From NCBI GenBank assembly GCA_015207365.1, contig JADEXA010000021.1, positions 1 to 64,000 on the forward strand: 64,000 bases of DNA, given 5' to 3'. How positions within the stretch are numbered: position 1 is the first letter of the stretch; each line of letters begins with the position of its first letter. The notes under the pieces are model-generated. The model worked only from the letters and a program-made list of their open reading frames with translations. It made no database searches and was not told the DNA's origin. Shown here one piece after another: positions 18,359 to 26,874 of the stretch. Origin of the DNA: Vacuolonema iberomarrocanum LEGE 07170. Lineage in GTDB: Bacteria; Cyanobacteriota; Cyanobacteriia; Elainellales; Elainellaceae. Both the position numbers and the translations under genes were made by a program.

Positions 18359-19690
18359 TCAAAGCGAGTGAGCCGATTTGGCAAGCGCCAGGGTTTGAGA
18401 TGACGGAGCCGAGGATGTCGGTGCTGGCGGGGTGGCTGAGGTGGACGACAGGATCAGGCGAATGGCGCGATCGCCCCGACTATAGCCATGCAGCCAGTTC
18501 AGCAGAACCATCAAGCGGTTGCGAAACCCCGGCAGGTAGACCAAATGCACACTGAGCCACATCAGCCAGGGTAAAAATCCGGTGAGCAAGAAAGGCCCGA
18601 TTTTGCCGACCCCGGCGTAGCCCCCGATAATCGCCAGACGCCCTTTATTCAAATAGCGAAAGGGCTTGGGTGCTTTGCCTCGCATTTGTTGGCGGATGTT
18701 GCGGGCGACCGTAACGCCCTGCTGCAGCGCTTCTGGAGCGACCCCCGTGAGGGGCTTGCCGTTCTGCTCAGCATGGGCCAGGTCGCCGATCGCATAGACA
18801 TTGTCATGGTCGACCAGTTGCAGCGTTGGGCGTACCTTGAGCTTGCGTTTCCGTGCCGTGGGCGGTGCCGCGTTGGCGGTCGGCATGGCTGCTTCCAATC
18901 CCGCTGCCCACACGACTGTTCCTGTCGGCAGCGTCGACCCATCGGAAAAGTCAACCGTCTGCTCGGTCACCCGGCTCACCCGCGTCTGGAAGTGAACCTT
19001 GACGCCAAGCTGACGCAGTTTGCGAGTGGTATAGCGTCCCAGGCGATCGGGCAAATCCGCCAACAGATTCTCGCCCGACTGCACCAACACAATCTGCATG
19101 TCTTGCCAGTTCAGCCCAGGATAGTCGCGTTTGATGGCCTGCTTCAGCTCAACGAGCGTCCCCGCCATCTCGACTCCGGTTGGGCCACCACCAACGATAA
19201 CCACGGTCAGCAACCGTTGCCGTCGTAAGGGATCGCGCTCCCGTGCCGCTTGCTCAAATCGATGCAAGATATGGTTACGGAGCGCTGCGGCGTGACCCAG
19301 CGTCCGTAGGGGAAAGGCATGGTCTGCGGCTCCTGGTACGCCCAAAAACTGGGTCTGACTCCCGGTCGCAAGTACCAGGTAGTCGTAAGAAATGGTGGCA
19401 TCGTTGGCCTTAACCACCTGTTGCTCAAAATCGATGCGCTGCACATCCGCCATTAAAAAGCGTGTACGTGGGGCACGCCGCAGGACGGTTCGGAGTGGAT
19501 AGGCGATACTTTCGGGTGCAATTTGGGCGGCGGCGACCTGATAAAGCAACGGCACAAAGGTGTTGTAGTTGTTGCGATCGATCAGCAACACATCAGCACC
19601 GCTACGAGCAAGAGACTGTGCTGCTTGCATGCCGCCGAAGCCAGCGCCAACAACAATGGCTCTAGGAGAACGGGATGGGGGAGATTGCAT
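18359..19690 (-). CDS. Type II NADH dehydrogenase-like flavoprotein
   Basis: The protein has 443 residues. The first FAD-binding fold has VVGAGFGGMQAA at about 13-24. A second dinucleotide fold has VVIVGGGPTGVEMAGTL, and a typical flavin site has YAIGDLAHAE. The C-terminal region (after about 350) contains hydrophobic and amphipathic helices that usually attach NDH-2 to the membrane, then a low-complexity Ser/Ala/Pro tail. NDH-2 enzymes pass electrons from NAD(P)H to quinone without pumping protons. The gene precedes the DoxX-kinase-regulator operon on the same strand, separated by a hairpin. Which of NADH or NADPH it uses is not visible. Confidence 0.88.
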   Translation of the reverse strand: MQSPPSRSPRAIVVGAGFGGMQAAQSLARSGADVLLIDRNNYNTFVPLLYQVAAAQIAPESIAYPLRTVLRRAPRTRFLMADVQRIDFEQQVVKANDATISYDYLVLATGSQTQFLGVPGAADHAFPLRTLGHAAALRNHILHRFEQAARERDPLRRQRLLTVVIVGGGPTGVEMAGTLVELKQAIKRDYPGLNWQDMQIVLVQSGENLLADLPDRLGRYTTRKLRQLGVKVHFQTRVSRVTEQTVDFSDGSTLPTGTVVWAAGLEAAMPTANAAPPTARKRKLKVRPTLQLVDHDNVYAIGDLAHAEQNGKPLTGVAPEALQQGVTVARNIRQQMRGKAPKPFRYLNKGRLAIIGGYAGVGKIGPFLLTGFLPWLMWLSVHLVYLPGFRNRLMVLLNWLHGYSRGDRAIRLILSSTSATPPAPTSSAPSSQTLALAKSAHSL

Positions 19691-20015
19691 GATTCGAGTG
19701 CGATGAGTGAGTTAGGTTGATAATTCTTAGCATCGCGAATCACGGCAAATCTTTCCTGAATCTAAGCTGAAAACTTTTTCAGGTTGAGCTCCGCCAACTC
19801 ACACAACCTCTCTTTATGTTGAGATGAGGTAGATAGCTCCATCCATTGCAAACTCATGTTGGTATGGACGGTTTTATGTTCTCCGGGTTTAGGCATGGTT
19901 TAGCGACTGCTGAACAGGTGTCGATGTACTCTTTCCCTGACAAGTTGCACTACTCTCCAGATTGAGAGCATTGAACTTTCCAGATAATCTATCTTGTCCT
20001 GCTTTACTCGCCAGA
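19691..20015. other. Non-coding stretch between NDH-2 and the TIGR04255 cassette
   Basis: No supported gene, RNA or repeat is seen here. It should hold the promoter of the NDH-2 gene (minus strand) and the 3' end of the cassette transcript. Confidence 0.4.
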
Positions 20016-20450
20016 TTAAGAAGGTGTCGATGGGGGAGGGATGAGTTTAGTTGCAGCCGCAGCAAGCTTAAGGGCGATCGCTTTTTGATCCTCTTTCGCT
20101 GTAGGCCACCCTTCCACATCGGCATGGTTAGGATTATCTGGAACTTTTGGGTTACCAGTGATAGGCTTAGCCGTGACTTGGAGCGTTGCAATTTTGCAAG
20201 CGCTTGCCTGAATGTCAGCTCGACCATAGAGTTGTCGACCTAATGCAGCCGCAACATCATTCCCGGCTGACCAAATTTCTGCCTCTGTAGCCTCTCTGTG
20301 GCGGGTTACAGAGAGTTCTTGACGGGGGTGAGGCAGGAAGAGGCTTTGTTTCACGTGCTTATCACTGGAACGAAAGTGCCCCCTTTGAGTCGCATATCTT
20401 GCTAGGAATTCATCATCTTCGACAGGAGGAACTTTGCTCGGCTTAAACAT
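20016..20450 (-). CDS. Uncharacterised protein, third gene of TIGR04255 cassette
   Basis: This 144-residue soluble protein carries the motif DNPNHADVEGWP followed by a helix rich in Ala/Leu (KAIALKLAAAATKL). Small proteins with a similar NP-NHA-x-GWP segment occur as uncharacterised families, and I do not know a function. The first 50 residues are charged (DDEFLARYATQRGHFRSSDK). It starts 5 bases after the preceding gene's stop, so it is the last cistron of a tight operon. There is no signal peptide or membrane segment. Confidence 0.7.
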   Translation of the reverse strand: MFKPSKVPPVEDDEFLARYATQRGHFRSSDKHVKQSLFLPHPRQELSVTRHREATEAEIWSAGNDVAAALGRQLYGRADIQASACKIATLQVTAKPITGNPKVPDNPNHADVEGWPTAKEDQKAIALKLAAAATKLIPPPSTPS

Positions 20451-20455
20451 GCTCT

Positions 20456-20920
20456 CTAATTCTTAGCCAGGGCGACTTCTTTAATTAAATTGAGAAGTCG
20501 CTCAGGAACTTCGCCTAAAAAAGGTTCTGTGCCCCGTGGGTCGCTGTTTCCCAAGAGTGCTGCATAGTAAAGGATCCCTTCTGGACTCATACTGACGGAA
20601 ATTGTCCAGTGGGGATCGCGAAACCAGTCAAGAGCCAAATGACCGTCAGGTTCTGCACTCACAGAAGGCAGGGGAAACCCTAGAGGTAGCGCTTGAATAA
20701 AAGCATAGGCATAGTTAAGTGTCTCTTCCTTAATAGGAAAAGCATCGTAACCATCCCAATTAGAAGTGCTACATTCTTCCCAAGCGTTTGCTAGTTCATC
20801 GATAGCGGGTTGCGTGCTGAAAGCTGCCGTCTGGGCAAAATGGCGCTGATTATCTTGGTTAATTTGGTCGATGTATGACGCAGTAGGGCTATTTCCTCTG
20901 GACATAATGGTAGTCGTCAT
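20456..20920 (-). CDS. Uncharacterised protein, second gene of TIGR04255 cassette
   Basis: This is a soluble 154-residue protein. Visible features are WDGYDAFPI near the centre, then FPLPSVSAEPDGHLALDWF and a beta-rich end with WTISVSMSPEGILYYAALL. The pattern of a short helical lead and a conserved small sheet domain recurs in proteins encoded beside TIGR04255 genes, but no biochemical role is known to me. It is separated by only 4 and 5 bases from its neighbours. Confidence 0.7.
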   Translation of the reverse strand: MTTTIMSRGNSPTASYIDQINQDNQRHFAQTAAFSTQPAIDELANAWEECSTSNWDGYDAFPIKEETLNYAYAFIQALPLGFPLPSVSAEPDGHLALDWFRDPHWTISVSMSPEGILYYAALLGNSDPRGTEPFLGEVPERLLNLIKEVALAKN

Positions 20921-20924
20921 CGAA

Positions 20925-21695
20925 TCAGCCTCTAAATCGTTCTCGGGCGGTGTCAGTGATGCTGCTAAAGAAGATTTTATTCTTGAGCCAGCGCATTTCC
21001 TGTAACCGCTGTGTCAGAGTGTCCTGATCTAATTGAAGCAGTTGAGTCGTAAAAACGTCGATATCAAGAATTAGGGCTTGATGCTCTGATGGTGCAGACT
21101 GTTGGGGCTGAATGGTTCTAACCCAATGGACACTGTACGGATAACCAGGAACCTCGTAGGTGTCCTTATAGAAAAAGGTTTCTGGCGCAATATTTAACCC
21201 TGATAGCGAATAGGGCTCCATCTTTATATAGGTCGAGGGCCGCTCACCACTTTCTAGCTGAATCCGATTGATATGGCGAACTCCTAACCGCTCAATAATT
21301 GGTGGTCTTGCTAATTCGACAAATAGTTGCCAAATGCGGAGCGCTTCAGCGGAAAAGATTTCCCACCTCTCGTAAGGCTCTAGGCGACTAAAGATAACCC
21401 CGCTTTGCATGATTTGCACGACATGACGATTCTGCTCATCTTGGAGGCGAAATCCGTTCCACTGAACACGCTGAAAGAACTCAGGAGAACTATCTGGTAC
21501 CTCCATTCCCATTTGAATATCTTGCTGGGTTTGGAGGGTGGGATATTCAGGCAATCGCTGGGTCAGCTCCTTCCTAAAAGAATCGGGTTCCAGCTTTTTA
21601 CCAGCAGGAGCTTGCCAATGAATCACCGCCTCAACACTAGGGGCGGCTTTCAGCGTCGGAAATTTCTCATTGAGATCAATGCTGATCTTAGACAC
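20925..21695 (-). CDS. TIGR04255 family protein
   Basis: This 256-residue protein matches the TIGR04255 pattern: a beta-rich start with PSVEAVIHW, then VIFSRLEPYERWEIF, an aromatic helix (LRIWQLFVELA) and IERLGVRHINRI. The family is widely but patchily distributed, and its function is not established. The start is GTG at 21695; the ATG a few codons upstream is out of frame and meets a stop at once. It heads a three-gene operon with gaps of 4 and 5 bases. Patchy family distribution and compact operon structure suggest a transferable accessory unit; that is inference. Confidence 0.82.
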   Translation of the reverse strand: MSKISIDLNEKFPTLKAAPSVEAVIHWQAPAGKKLEPDSFRKELTQRLPEYPTLQTQQDIQMGMEVPDSSPEFFQRVQWNGFRLQDEQNRHVVQIMQSGVIFSRLEPYERWEIFSAEALRIWQLFVELARPPIIERLGVRHINRIQLESGERPSTYIKMEPYSLSGLNIAPETFFYKDTYEVPGYPYSVHWVRTIQPQQSAPSEHQALILDIDVFTTQLLQLDQDTLTQRLQEMRWLKNKIFFSSITDTARERFRG

Positions 21696-21968
21696 GACTC
21701 ATGACTGCTGACTAGGATTCTGAGTGTGAATTATATCGGTTTGCTCTAGCTCTGGATAGAACCTTCAGGGCGCTATGGAAATTGCCAATAAGCTAGAATC
21801 ATACTTCCGACCAAATGCTGTTTCAAGACTTATCGATATTGAAAGAGAGCGCTCCGTTGAAACACTTGAACGACATTAGCCCGTCGCCACTAATTTTGAT
21901 GTCACTAAGAAGCCAAAGCAACCTTAGACTATACCCAGCGACAGAAATTCATCACTACATTCCAAGAA

Positions 21969-22042
21969 TGGACGTAACTGGACTCGAACCAGTGACCCCC
22001 ACGATGTCAACGTGGTGCTCTAACCAACTGAGCTATACGTCC
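21969..22042 (-). tRNA. tRNA-Val (anticodon GAC)
   Basis: On the minus strand a 74-nt cloverleaf is visible. The acceptor stem GGACGTA pairs with TACGTCC. The D arm contains AGCTCAGTTGGTTAGAGC. The anticodon stem CCACG/CGTGG has loop TTGACAT (anticodon GAC), and the T arm contains GGTTCGAGTCC. The discriminator is A and CCA is not encoded. It reads GUC valine codons. Confidence 0.96.
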
Positions 22043-22236
22043 GGGCTGTTAACTAGGCGCAAAACGGAAGTGTGATCAGCGGCAGCGTTTTGCGCTGCGA
22101 TCTTCAATAATAGCATAGCGCTTCCTGGGAGTTGAAGCCGTCTTTGAACCATTTGCCCTCAACCCCGGCATAATCGCACATCCAAAAATCATTACCCGTT
22201 GAGGGCTACCATCGAGGGAAGAGGCGAGGACGGGTA

Positions 22237-23232
22237 ATGCCGGTTTTTTTGTTTTGGGGCGAGGATGACTATTCGATGCAGCGGGCGATCGCCGACTTGC
22301 GCGATCGCACCCTCGACCCCAATTGGGCCAGCTTCAACTATGAGAAGATTCCGCCGGATCAAGACGATGCGGTAATTCAGGCGCTCAACCAAGCGATGAC
22401 ACCACCCTTTGGTATGGGCCAGCGGTTGGTGTGGTTAGCAAATACAACCCTATGCCAGCGCTGCCCCGAAGATTTACTGGCGGAGTTGGAGCGTACCCTG
22501 CCTGCGATTCCAGAGGAGACGGTGTTGCTGTTCACCATGGCGGGTAAACCTGACGGACGCATTCGATCGACCAAATTGCTGCAAAAGCACGCAGAAATTC
22601 GGGAGTTTGGCTCCATTCCCCCGTGGAAAACAGACTTGCTGGAGAAGCGCGTCAAGCAGGTGGCGCAGGAGGTTGGCGTTAAGCTGTCGCCGAAGGCTGT
22701 GACGCTGTTAGCGGAATCGGTGGGCAACGATACGCGGCAGCTCTACACGGAGTTGGAGAAGCTGTTGCTGTTCGCCGAATCGCAGGGGGGCACGGTGGAT
22801 GAAGCGGCGGTGCTGGCCTTGGTGACAGCGACGACGCAAAATAGCTTGCAACTGGCAGAAGCGATTTTGCGAGGGGATACGGGACGGGCGATCGCCCTCG
22901 TGTCCGATTTATTCAACCGCAACGAACCGGCCCTGCGCATTGTGGCGACATTGGTAGGGCGCTTTCGCACCTGGCTTTGGGTCAAGCTGATGGTGGAGTC
23001 GGGCGAACGGGATGAGAAGGCGATCGCCAAAGCTGCGGAGGTTAGAAATCCCAAGCGCATCTACTTCTTACAGAAAGAAGTGCGCCCTGTTTCCCTGCAA
23101 GGCTTGCGCGAGTCGCTGCAGGTGTTGCTGGAGCTAGAAATGGGCTTGAAGCAGGGAGCCAACGAGCGCATCTGGATGCAGAGCAAAGTGATTGCCCTCT
23201 GTCAGCTATTTTCACGGACTGGGATACGGTAG
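22237..23232 (+). CDS. holA: DNA polymerase III delta subunit
   Basis: This 331-residue protein is the clamp-loader wrench subunit that opens the beta clamp. It matches the cyanobacterial HolA pattern: start MPVFLFWGEDDYSMQRAI, middle LVWLANTTLC and TVLLFTMAGKPDGR, and the C-terminal collar domain with SLQLAEAILRGD and LFNRNEPALRIVATLVGRFR. GAGG lies about 9 bases upstream of the ATG. It runs convergently into the next gene with only 4 bases between the stops. Confidence 0.93.
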   Translation: MPVFLFWGEDDYSMQRAIADLRDRTLDPNWASFNYEKIPPDQDDAVIQALNQAMTPPFGMGQRLVWLANTTLCQRCPEDLLAELERTLPAIPEETVLLFTMAGKPDGRIRSTKLLQKHAEIREFGSIPPWKTDLLEKRVKQVAQEVGVKLSPKAVTLLAESVGNDTRQLYTELEKLLLFAESQGGTVDEAAVLALVTATTQNSLQLAEAILRGDTGRAIALVSDLFNRNEPALRIVATLVGRFRTWLWVKLMVESGERDEKAIAKAAEVRNPKRIYFLQKEVRPVSLQGLRESLQVLLELEMGLKQGANERIWMQSKVIALCQLFSRTGIR

Positions 23233-23236
23233 TGGG

Positions 23237-24082
23237 CTACCGCCTCAGCTCATCTAGCTCATCTGCTGTTAGGGGGGCTTCCGCCATAATGTACCGTGCG
23301 CCCTCCAGACCGGAAACAAAGTGAATGTAGTAGGCAATTTCTGTGCCCTCTTCCACGGCGAACACGCCCGCGAAATCTGGATTGATGCCAGACTCACTCG
23401 TGACATCTCGCAGGGTATACCCTTGGGCGACGAGGTCAGCTTCCAGTGTTTCACGGACAGTGCTCCAGCGCCGGGTATCTGTTTGCCAGCAGACATCTTG
23501 GCCGCCGCAACCCGCCGTTGCCCCTTCGATATGGGGTAGATCGGTCCAGGGTGTATCCGGCGTGGGTGTTGCTTCCGAGGAAGGGGAGGTTGCTGGGTCG
23601 GGGCTGGGCGATGGGCCTGCCGCTGGTGTGGTTGGTGACGGGGTGGCGGCAGGCTCTGGGGATGGCATGGGTGTTGGTTCTGGGGATGGCGTTGGCTCTG
23701 GGTTTTGCGGGATAACGAGCTGTTGGGGTTGGGGTTGAATTTGTGGCGTTGGGGCGATCGCCTGAGGCGGCGGCTCCGGCGCTGGGGGTGGAGATGGAGG
23801 CGGGCTCGGTGGCAGCACAATTGCCTCCTCTGCAGGAGGAAGGGGCAGAGGCGTAAGGCTCACGGACTCCGGCTCCGGCTCGGGTTCTAGGGGTTCGTCT
23901 CCGGGTAACAGTGGCAGCCACAGCACAACTCCATGCAACATGAGCGCTAGCAGCAGCCAGGGGCGCAAGAGAAAGCGCACTGGAGCCGGGAGATTTTTTT
24001 GCCAGCTGGGAATCGTGTTGGGGGCGATCGCCCTATGCTGTTTTACCAAAGCGCAGCATCCTTGAAAAGCGTCGAAGAACAA
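23237..24082 (-). CDS. Proline-rich membrane protein with TonB-like layout
   Basis: The protein has 281 residues. A short cytoplasmic lead and one membrane helix (about 38-57) are followed by a long Pro/Glu/Ser-rich linker (about 60-175). The C-terminal globular domain of about 100 residues (about 180-281) contains two cysteines in GCGGQDVCW and ends EAPLTADELDELRR. The layout resembles TonB, a membrane anchor with a rigid periplasmic spacer, but the C-terminal domain is not recognisably TonB. It may link inner membrane and cell wall or outer membrane. It ends 4 bases from the end of holA, convergent. Confidence 0.75.
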   Translation of the reverse strand: MFFDAFQGCCALVKQHRAIAPNTIPSWQKNLPAPVRFLLRPWLLLALMLHGVVLWLPLLPGDEPLEPEPEPESVSLTPLPLPPAEEAIVLPPSPPPSPPPAPEPPPQAIAPTPQIQPQPQQLVIPQNPEPTPSPEPTPMPSPEPAATPSPTTPAAGPSPSPDPATSPSSEATPTPDTPWTDLPHIEGATAGCGGQDVCWQTDTRRWSTVRETLEADLVAQGYTLRDVTSESGINPDFAGVFAVEEGTEIAYYIHFVSGLEGARYIMAEAPLTADELDELRR

Positions 24083-24578
24083 GATTGTGAGGCGAGAAGC
24101 TGCCTCAAATAGTCTTAGGAATAGAGTTCAAGACTATCAGAAATAAATTGCAACTCTTTTCTTTCATTTATGACTCTATGGCACGTGGAAGTATGCAGAG
24201 ATTTGGAAAATTATCCCATGTGTTTCTGGATGTGACATAGTTTTTGTGAATTCTAAGCCATTGTCAACTCGTCGGCTTGCTAAGAATTAACCTGGATAAG
24301 TAGAGGAAAATAGTAATTCAATTAAGAAAGAGTTGCATTAGTGTACAATACTTTGGTGTCTGAAACACAATCCCCCTTATCGCCATGGGGCAACAAACCC
24401 TTGCCAGTAGGGCAACAGAAGGCTCAAAAACCTGTCGCATAAAAGCCTAAGGCTTGGGTCAAGCCCAGTTGCCTCAGGATGGGTGTGGGTCACATAAATG
24501 TGTGGGTCACATAAAAATGTGGGTCAGATATCAAAAGATGGCTTTATTTCATTCCATGTGACAGGAGTTATTGCACTC
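24083..24578. other. Upstream region of the iron-binding protein gene, with short direct repeats
   Basis: There is no gene here. Three near-repeats of GTGGGTCACATAAA lie at about 24485-24530, directly before the futA-like start. They may be slippage products or regulator sites. An iron-dependent promoter is expected here, but I cannot identify a convincing Fur box. Confidence 0.4.
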
Positions 24579-25637
24579 ATGACAAAACTGACGCGGCGAA
24601 CATTTCTGGCAGGAAGTTCGGCCTTGGTAGCGGCAACTGCAACCCAGTGGGGCCGTGCTCCACGAGCTCAGGCTCAAACCTCTGAACTCAACCTTTACAC
24701 CTCTCGTCATTACGATACGGATGACACGCTATACAACAGCTTCACCGATGCGACAGGCATTCGGGTCAACATGGTGGAAGCATCGGCGGACGAGTTGATT
24801 GAGCGGATCAAGAGCGAAGGCGATAACAGCCCCGCCGACATTCTGATCACGGTGGATGCCGGACGTCTGTGGCGGGCCGAGCAGGATGGATTATTCCAGC
24901 CTGTTAACTCTGAGAGGCTGAACAGTGCTGTGCCGGGATACCTGCGCCATTCAGATGGGCTGTGGTTTGGCTTCAGCAAGCGAGCGCGGGTGTTCATGTA
25001 CAACAGAGATCGTGTCAATCCGACTGAGCTTTCGACCTACGAAGACTTGGTCGATCCCAAATGGAGTGGGCGGCTTCTGACCCGGACATCCACCAATATC
25101 TATAGCCAGTCGCTGACGGGTGCGATGCTTCACCATATGGGTGCTGAGGCAACAGAAGAATGGGCACGAGGATTTGTCGCCAACTTTGCACGGCAGCCCG
25201 AAGGCAATGACACTGCGCAGATTCAGGCCGTTGCGGCGGGTGTTGGGGATGTGGCGATCGCCAACAGCTACTACCTAGCTCGGTTGATGAAGTCTGAGGA
25301 TCCGGCGGATCAAGCGGTTGCTGAGCAGGTTGGGATGTTCTTCCCTAACCAGGGCGAGGGCGAACGTGGAACCCATGTCAACATCAGTGGCGGTGGCGTG
25401 CTTCGGAGTGCAAGCAACTACGAAGCGGCGGTTCAGTTCCTTGAGCATCTCGTTAGCTCCGAATCGCAGCAGTATTTTGCATCGGGCAACAACGAGTATC
25501 CCGTTGTCGAAGGTACTCCCGTTGATCCGGTATTGGCGAGCTTTGGCACATTCCAGGAAGACGAAATCGATGCCAGCATCTTTGGTGGCAACAACGACGA
25601 AGCCCTGAGAATCATGGATCGGGCTGGTTGGGCGTAG
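24579..25637 (+). CDS. futA: Iron(III) ABC transporter substrate-binding protein (FutA/IdiA type)
   Basis: This protein of about 352 residues starts MTKLTRRTFLAGSSALVAAT, a twin-arginine signal with likely cleavage after AQA near 33. The mature part begins LNLYTSRHYDTDDTLYNSFT and has conserved Tyr residues (NSYYLARL and FFPNQ context) expected to bind Fe(III). It is probably periplasmic or thylakoid-side. The frame extends to 24498, but the TAT motif and AGGAG about 13 bases upstream favour 24579. The ATPase and permease genes of this type are not adjacent; they lie at 59.9-63 kb. Confidence 0.9.
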   Translation: MTKLTRRTFLAGSSALVAATATQWGRAPRAQAQTSELNLYTSRHYDTDDTLYNSFTDATGIRVNMVEASADELIERIKSEGDNSPADILITVDAGRLWRAEQDGLFQPVNSERLNSAVPGYLRHSDGLWFGFSKRARVFMYNRDRVNPTELSTYEDLVDPKWSGRLLTRTSTNIYSQSLTGAMLHHMGAEATEEWARGFVANFARQPEGNDTAQIQAVAAGVGDVAIANSYYLARLMKSEDPADQAVAEQVGMFFPNQGEGERGTHVNISGGGVLRSASNYEAAVQFLEHLVSSESQQYFASGNNEYPVVEGTPVDPVLASFGTFQEDEIDASIFGGNNDEALRIMDRAGWA

Positions 25638-25706
25638 GGACGTTCTGGTACAACGTCCCCACTGCATAGGGAGCGGAGAACTTCAGGGATTGGAGGGCTC
25701 CGCTCC
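25637..25706 (+). terminator. Two consecutive hairpins after futA
   Basis: GGGACGTT and AACGTCCC (25637-25644, 25652-25659) form a stem directly at the stop codon. GGAGCGGAG and CTCCGCTCC (25670-25678, 25698-25706) form a second stem. Neither has a clean T run; they could end or stabilise the futA transcript. Confidence 0.5.
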
Positions 25707-25751
25707 TGCCTTAGTTTAAAGCAGGAGACTCAACCGCTCCGTTGGTGTAAT

Positions 25752-25852
25752 ATCAATTCGCTAAGAACCTACTACAGATCATTGTTTGAAAGCCCCGCAC
25801 TGCTGCGGGGCTTTCAAACAATGATCTGGTTTTGTTTTTCGGAGAAGTGGTA
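25752..25852. repeat. F5-family palindromic element, copy a
   Basis: The centre is a perfect inverted repeat, AGATCATTGTTTGAAAGCCC plus CGCA and complement (about 25776-25826). The ends read TATCAATTCGCTAAGAA and AGAAGTGGTATA. Related elements lie at 28953-29010, 32891-32940 and 58338-58438. It lies 20 bases after the stop of the GerMN gene (minus strand). Confidence 0.78.
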
Positions 25853-25871
25853 TAAGAAGTCCGATGGCGGA

Positions 25872-26600
25872 TTAGAGCGGATAGTTTTCCTCAAATTCCT
25901 CGCGGGTCATCGGTTGGTCGACAATCAACCCTTCGCCCCCTAAGAGCTTGAGCGGATCGCCATCAACAGAAATCCAGACGCTTCCAGCCGGATCGAGGGT
26001 CGTTGCAGTATAAATCACCTGCCCCAAACGCCCCATCATAGAGGCGCTGCCTCCCCCAAACTCAAACTCGTCTGACAAATCGACATGAACGCCGTCTTCC
26101 CGAATTTCTAGCGAGTTCAATTCAGTATCTTCGGGAATAGAAGAGCCCATATCTGAATCGGCTGGTCCCTGAATCAGTTGCTCGAAAACTAGGGTCAGCT
26201 GTTCAGAATCCGACATCTCCTCATCCATGCGGATGTCGACCGGAACCAGTTCCAGATTTGTGCCTGTGTCTTGCAGCCAGAACACCTGAGCCGCCGTTTC
26301 TGTGGCATCGGGAACGGCTGTAGGGGATTGGGCGACGGGTTCCTGTGGGGTGACGGGAGCCTCAGTCTCAGCAGGGGGTGCAGGCTCAATCGGCGCTGTA
26401 ATAATTTCGCTTTCCGTAGGCGGCGGCGACACCCGGTTTGTGGTAATCGTCTGCCAGGTCCACCAAGCGGTGGCGCTACCCGTTGCCAGTAAAACAGCTA
26501 TCAGCGACAGCAGCACGCGAGCCGGGATTTGCGTTAGGAACGAGCGCTTTTCTTCTTTGGGCTCGTCGGGGGTTGGGGTTCTCAAAGGTTCGTCTTGCAT
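25872..26600 (-). CDS. GerMN-domain membrane protein
   Basis: The protein has about 242 residues. One membrane helix (about 27-47) is followed by a Pro/Glu-rich spacer. The GerMN (sporulation/germination-like) domain spans about 115-230 and shows LTLVFEQLIQGPADSD, SLEIREDGVHVDLSDEFE and GSASMMGRLGQVIYTAT. GerMN domains occur in bacterial envelope proteins thought to bind peptidoglycan-related ligands. The frame extends to 26921, but residues before MQDEPLRTPTP look non-coding, so I place the start at 26600. Confidence 0.82.
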   Translation of the reverse strand: MQDEPLRTPTPDEPKEEKRSFLTQIPARVLLSLIAVLLATGSATAWWTWQTITTNRVSPPPTESEIITAPIEPAPPAETEAPVTPQEPVAQSPTAVPDATETAAQVFWLQDTGTNLELVPVDIRMDEEMSDSEQLTLVFEQLIQGPADSDMGSSIPEDTELNSLEIREDGVHVDLSDEFEFGGGSASMMGRLGQVIYTATTLDPAGSVWISVDGDPLKLLGGEGLIVDQPMTREEFEENYPL

Positions 26601-26874
26601 AATGGCTTGTTTGAGCAGGAACACGGGGAGCCGTGTGTGATGCGATCGCGAGGGGAAACTAGCAGAGGTTGCAGAGGACGGAGATCGCTTGCCATCAGCA
26701 TAGGCAAAACGGCTCCAGATATAAAGACTTCCGAGGGAATTGCAGTGTTTCCTGACGATTCTGAAGTTTTGCGATGCAACCGTTTTGCAACCTGGGTTCA
26801 GACGATCCAGTGGAGGAAATGAAGAGAGCAGCCATGGTCGTTTCAGACAGACGACGGGTACTGCAATAACTGGG

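Noticed and set aside
19889..20227. 112-codon minus-strand frame overlapping the last gene of the TIGR04255 cassette
   Set aside because: It overlaps 20016-20450 in another frame, while the latter fits the operon spacing and carries the NPNHADVEGWP motif.
23269..23921. Alternative long frames over the proline-rich protein gene
   Set aside because: They are by-products of the biased Pro/Glu/Ser codons; the frame with a membrane helix and globular end is the plausible one.
24485..24530. GTGGGTCACATAAA direct repeats considered as a NtcA or Fur site
   Set aside because: They match neither consensus; kept only as unexplained short repeats.
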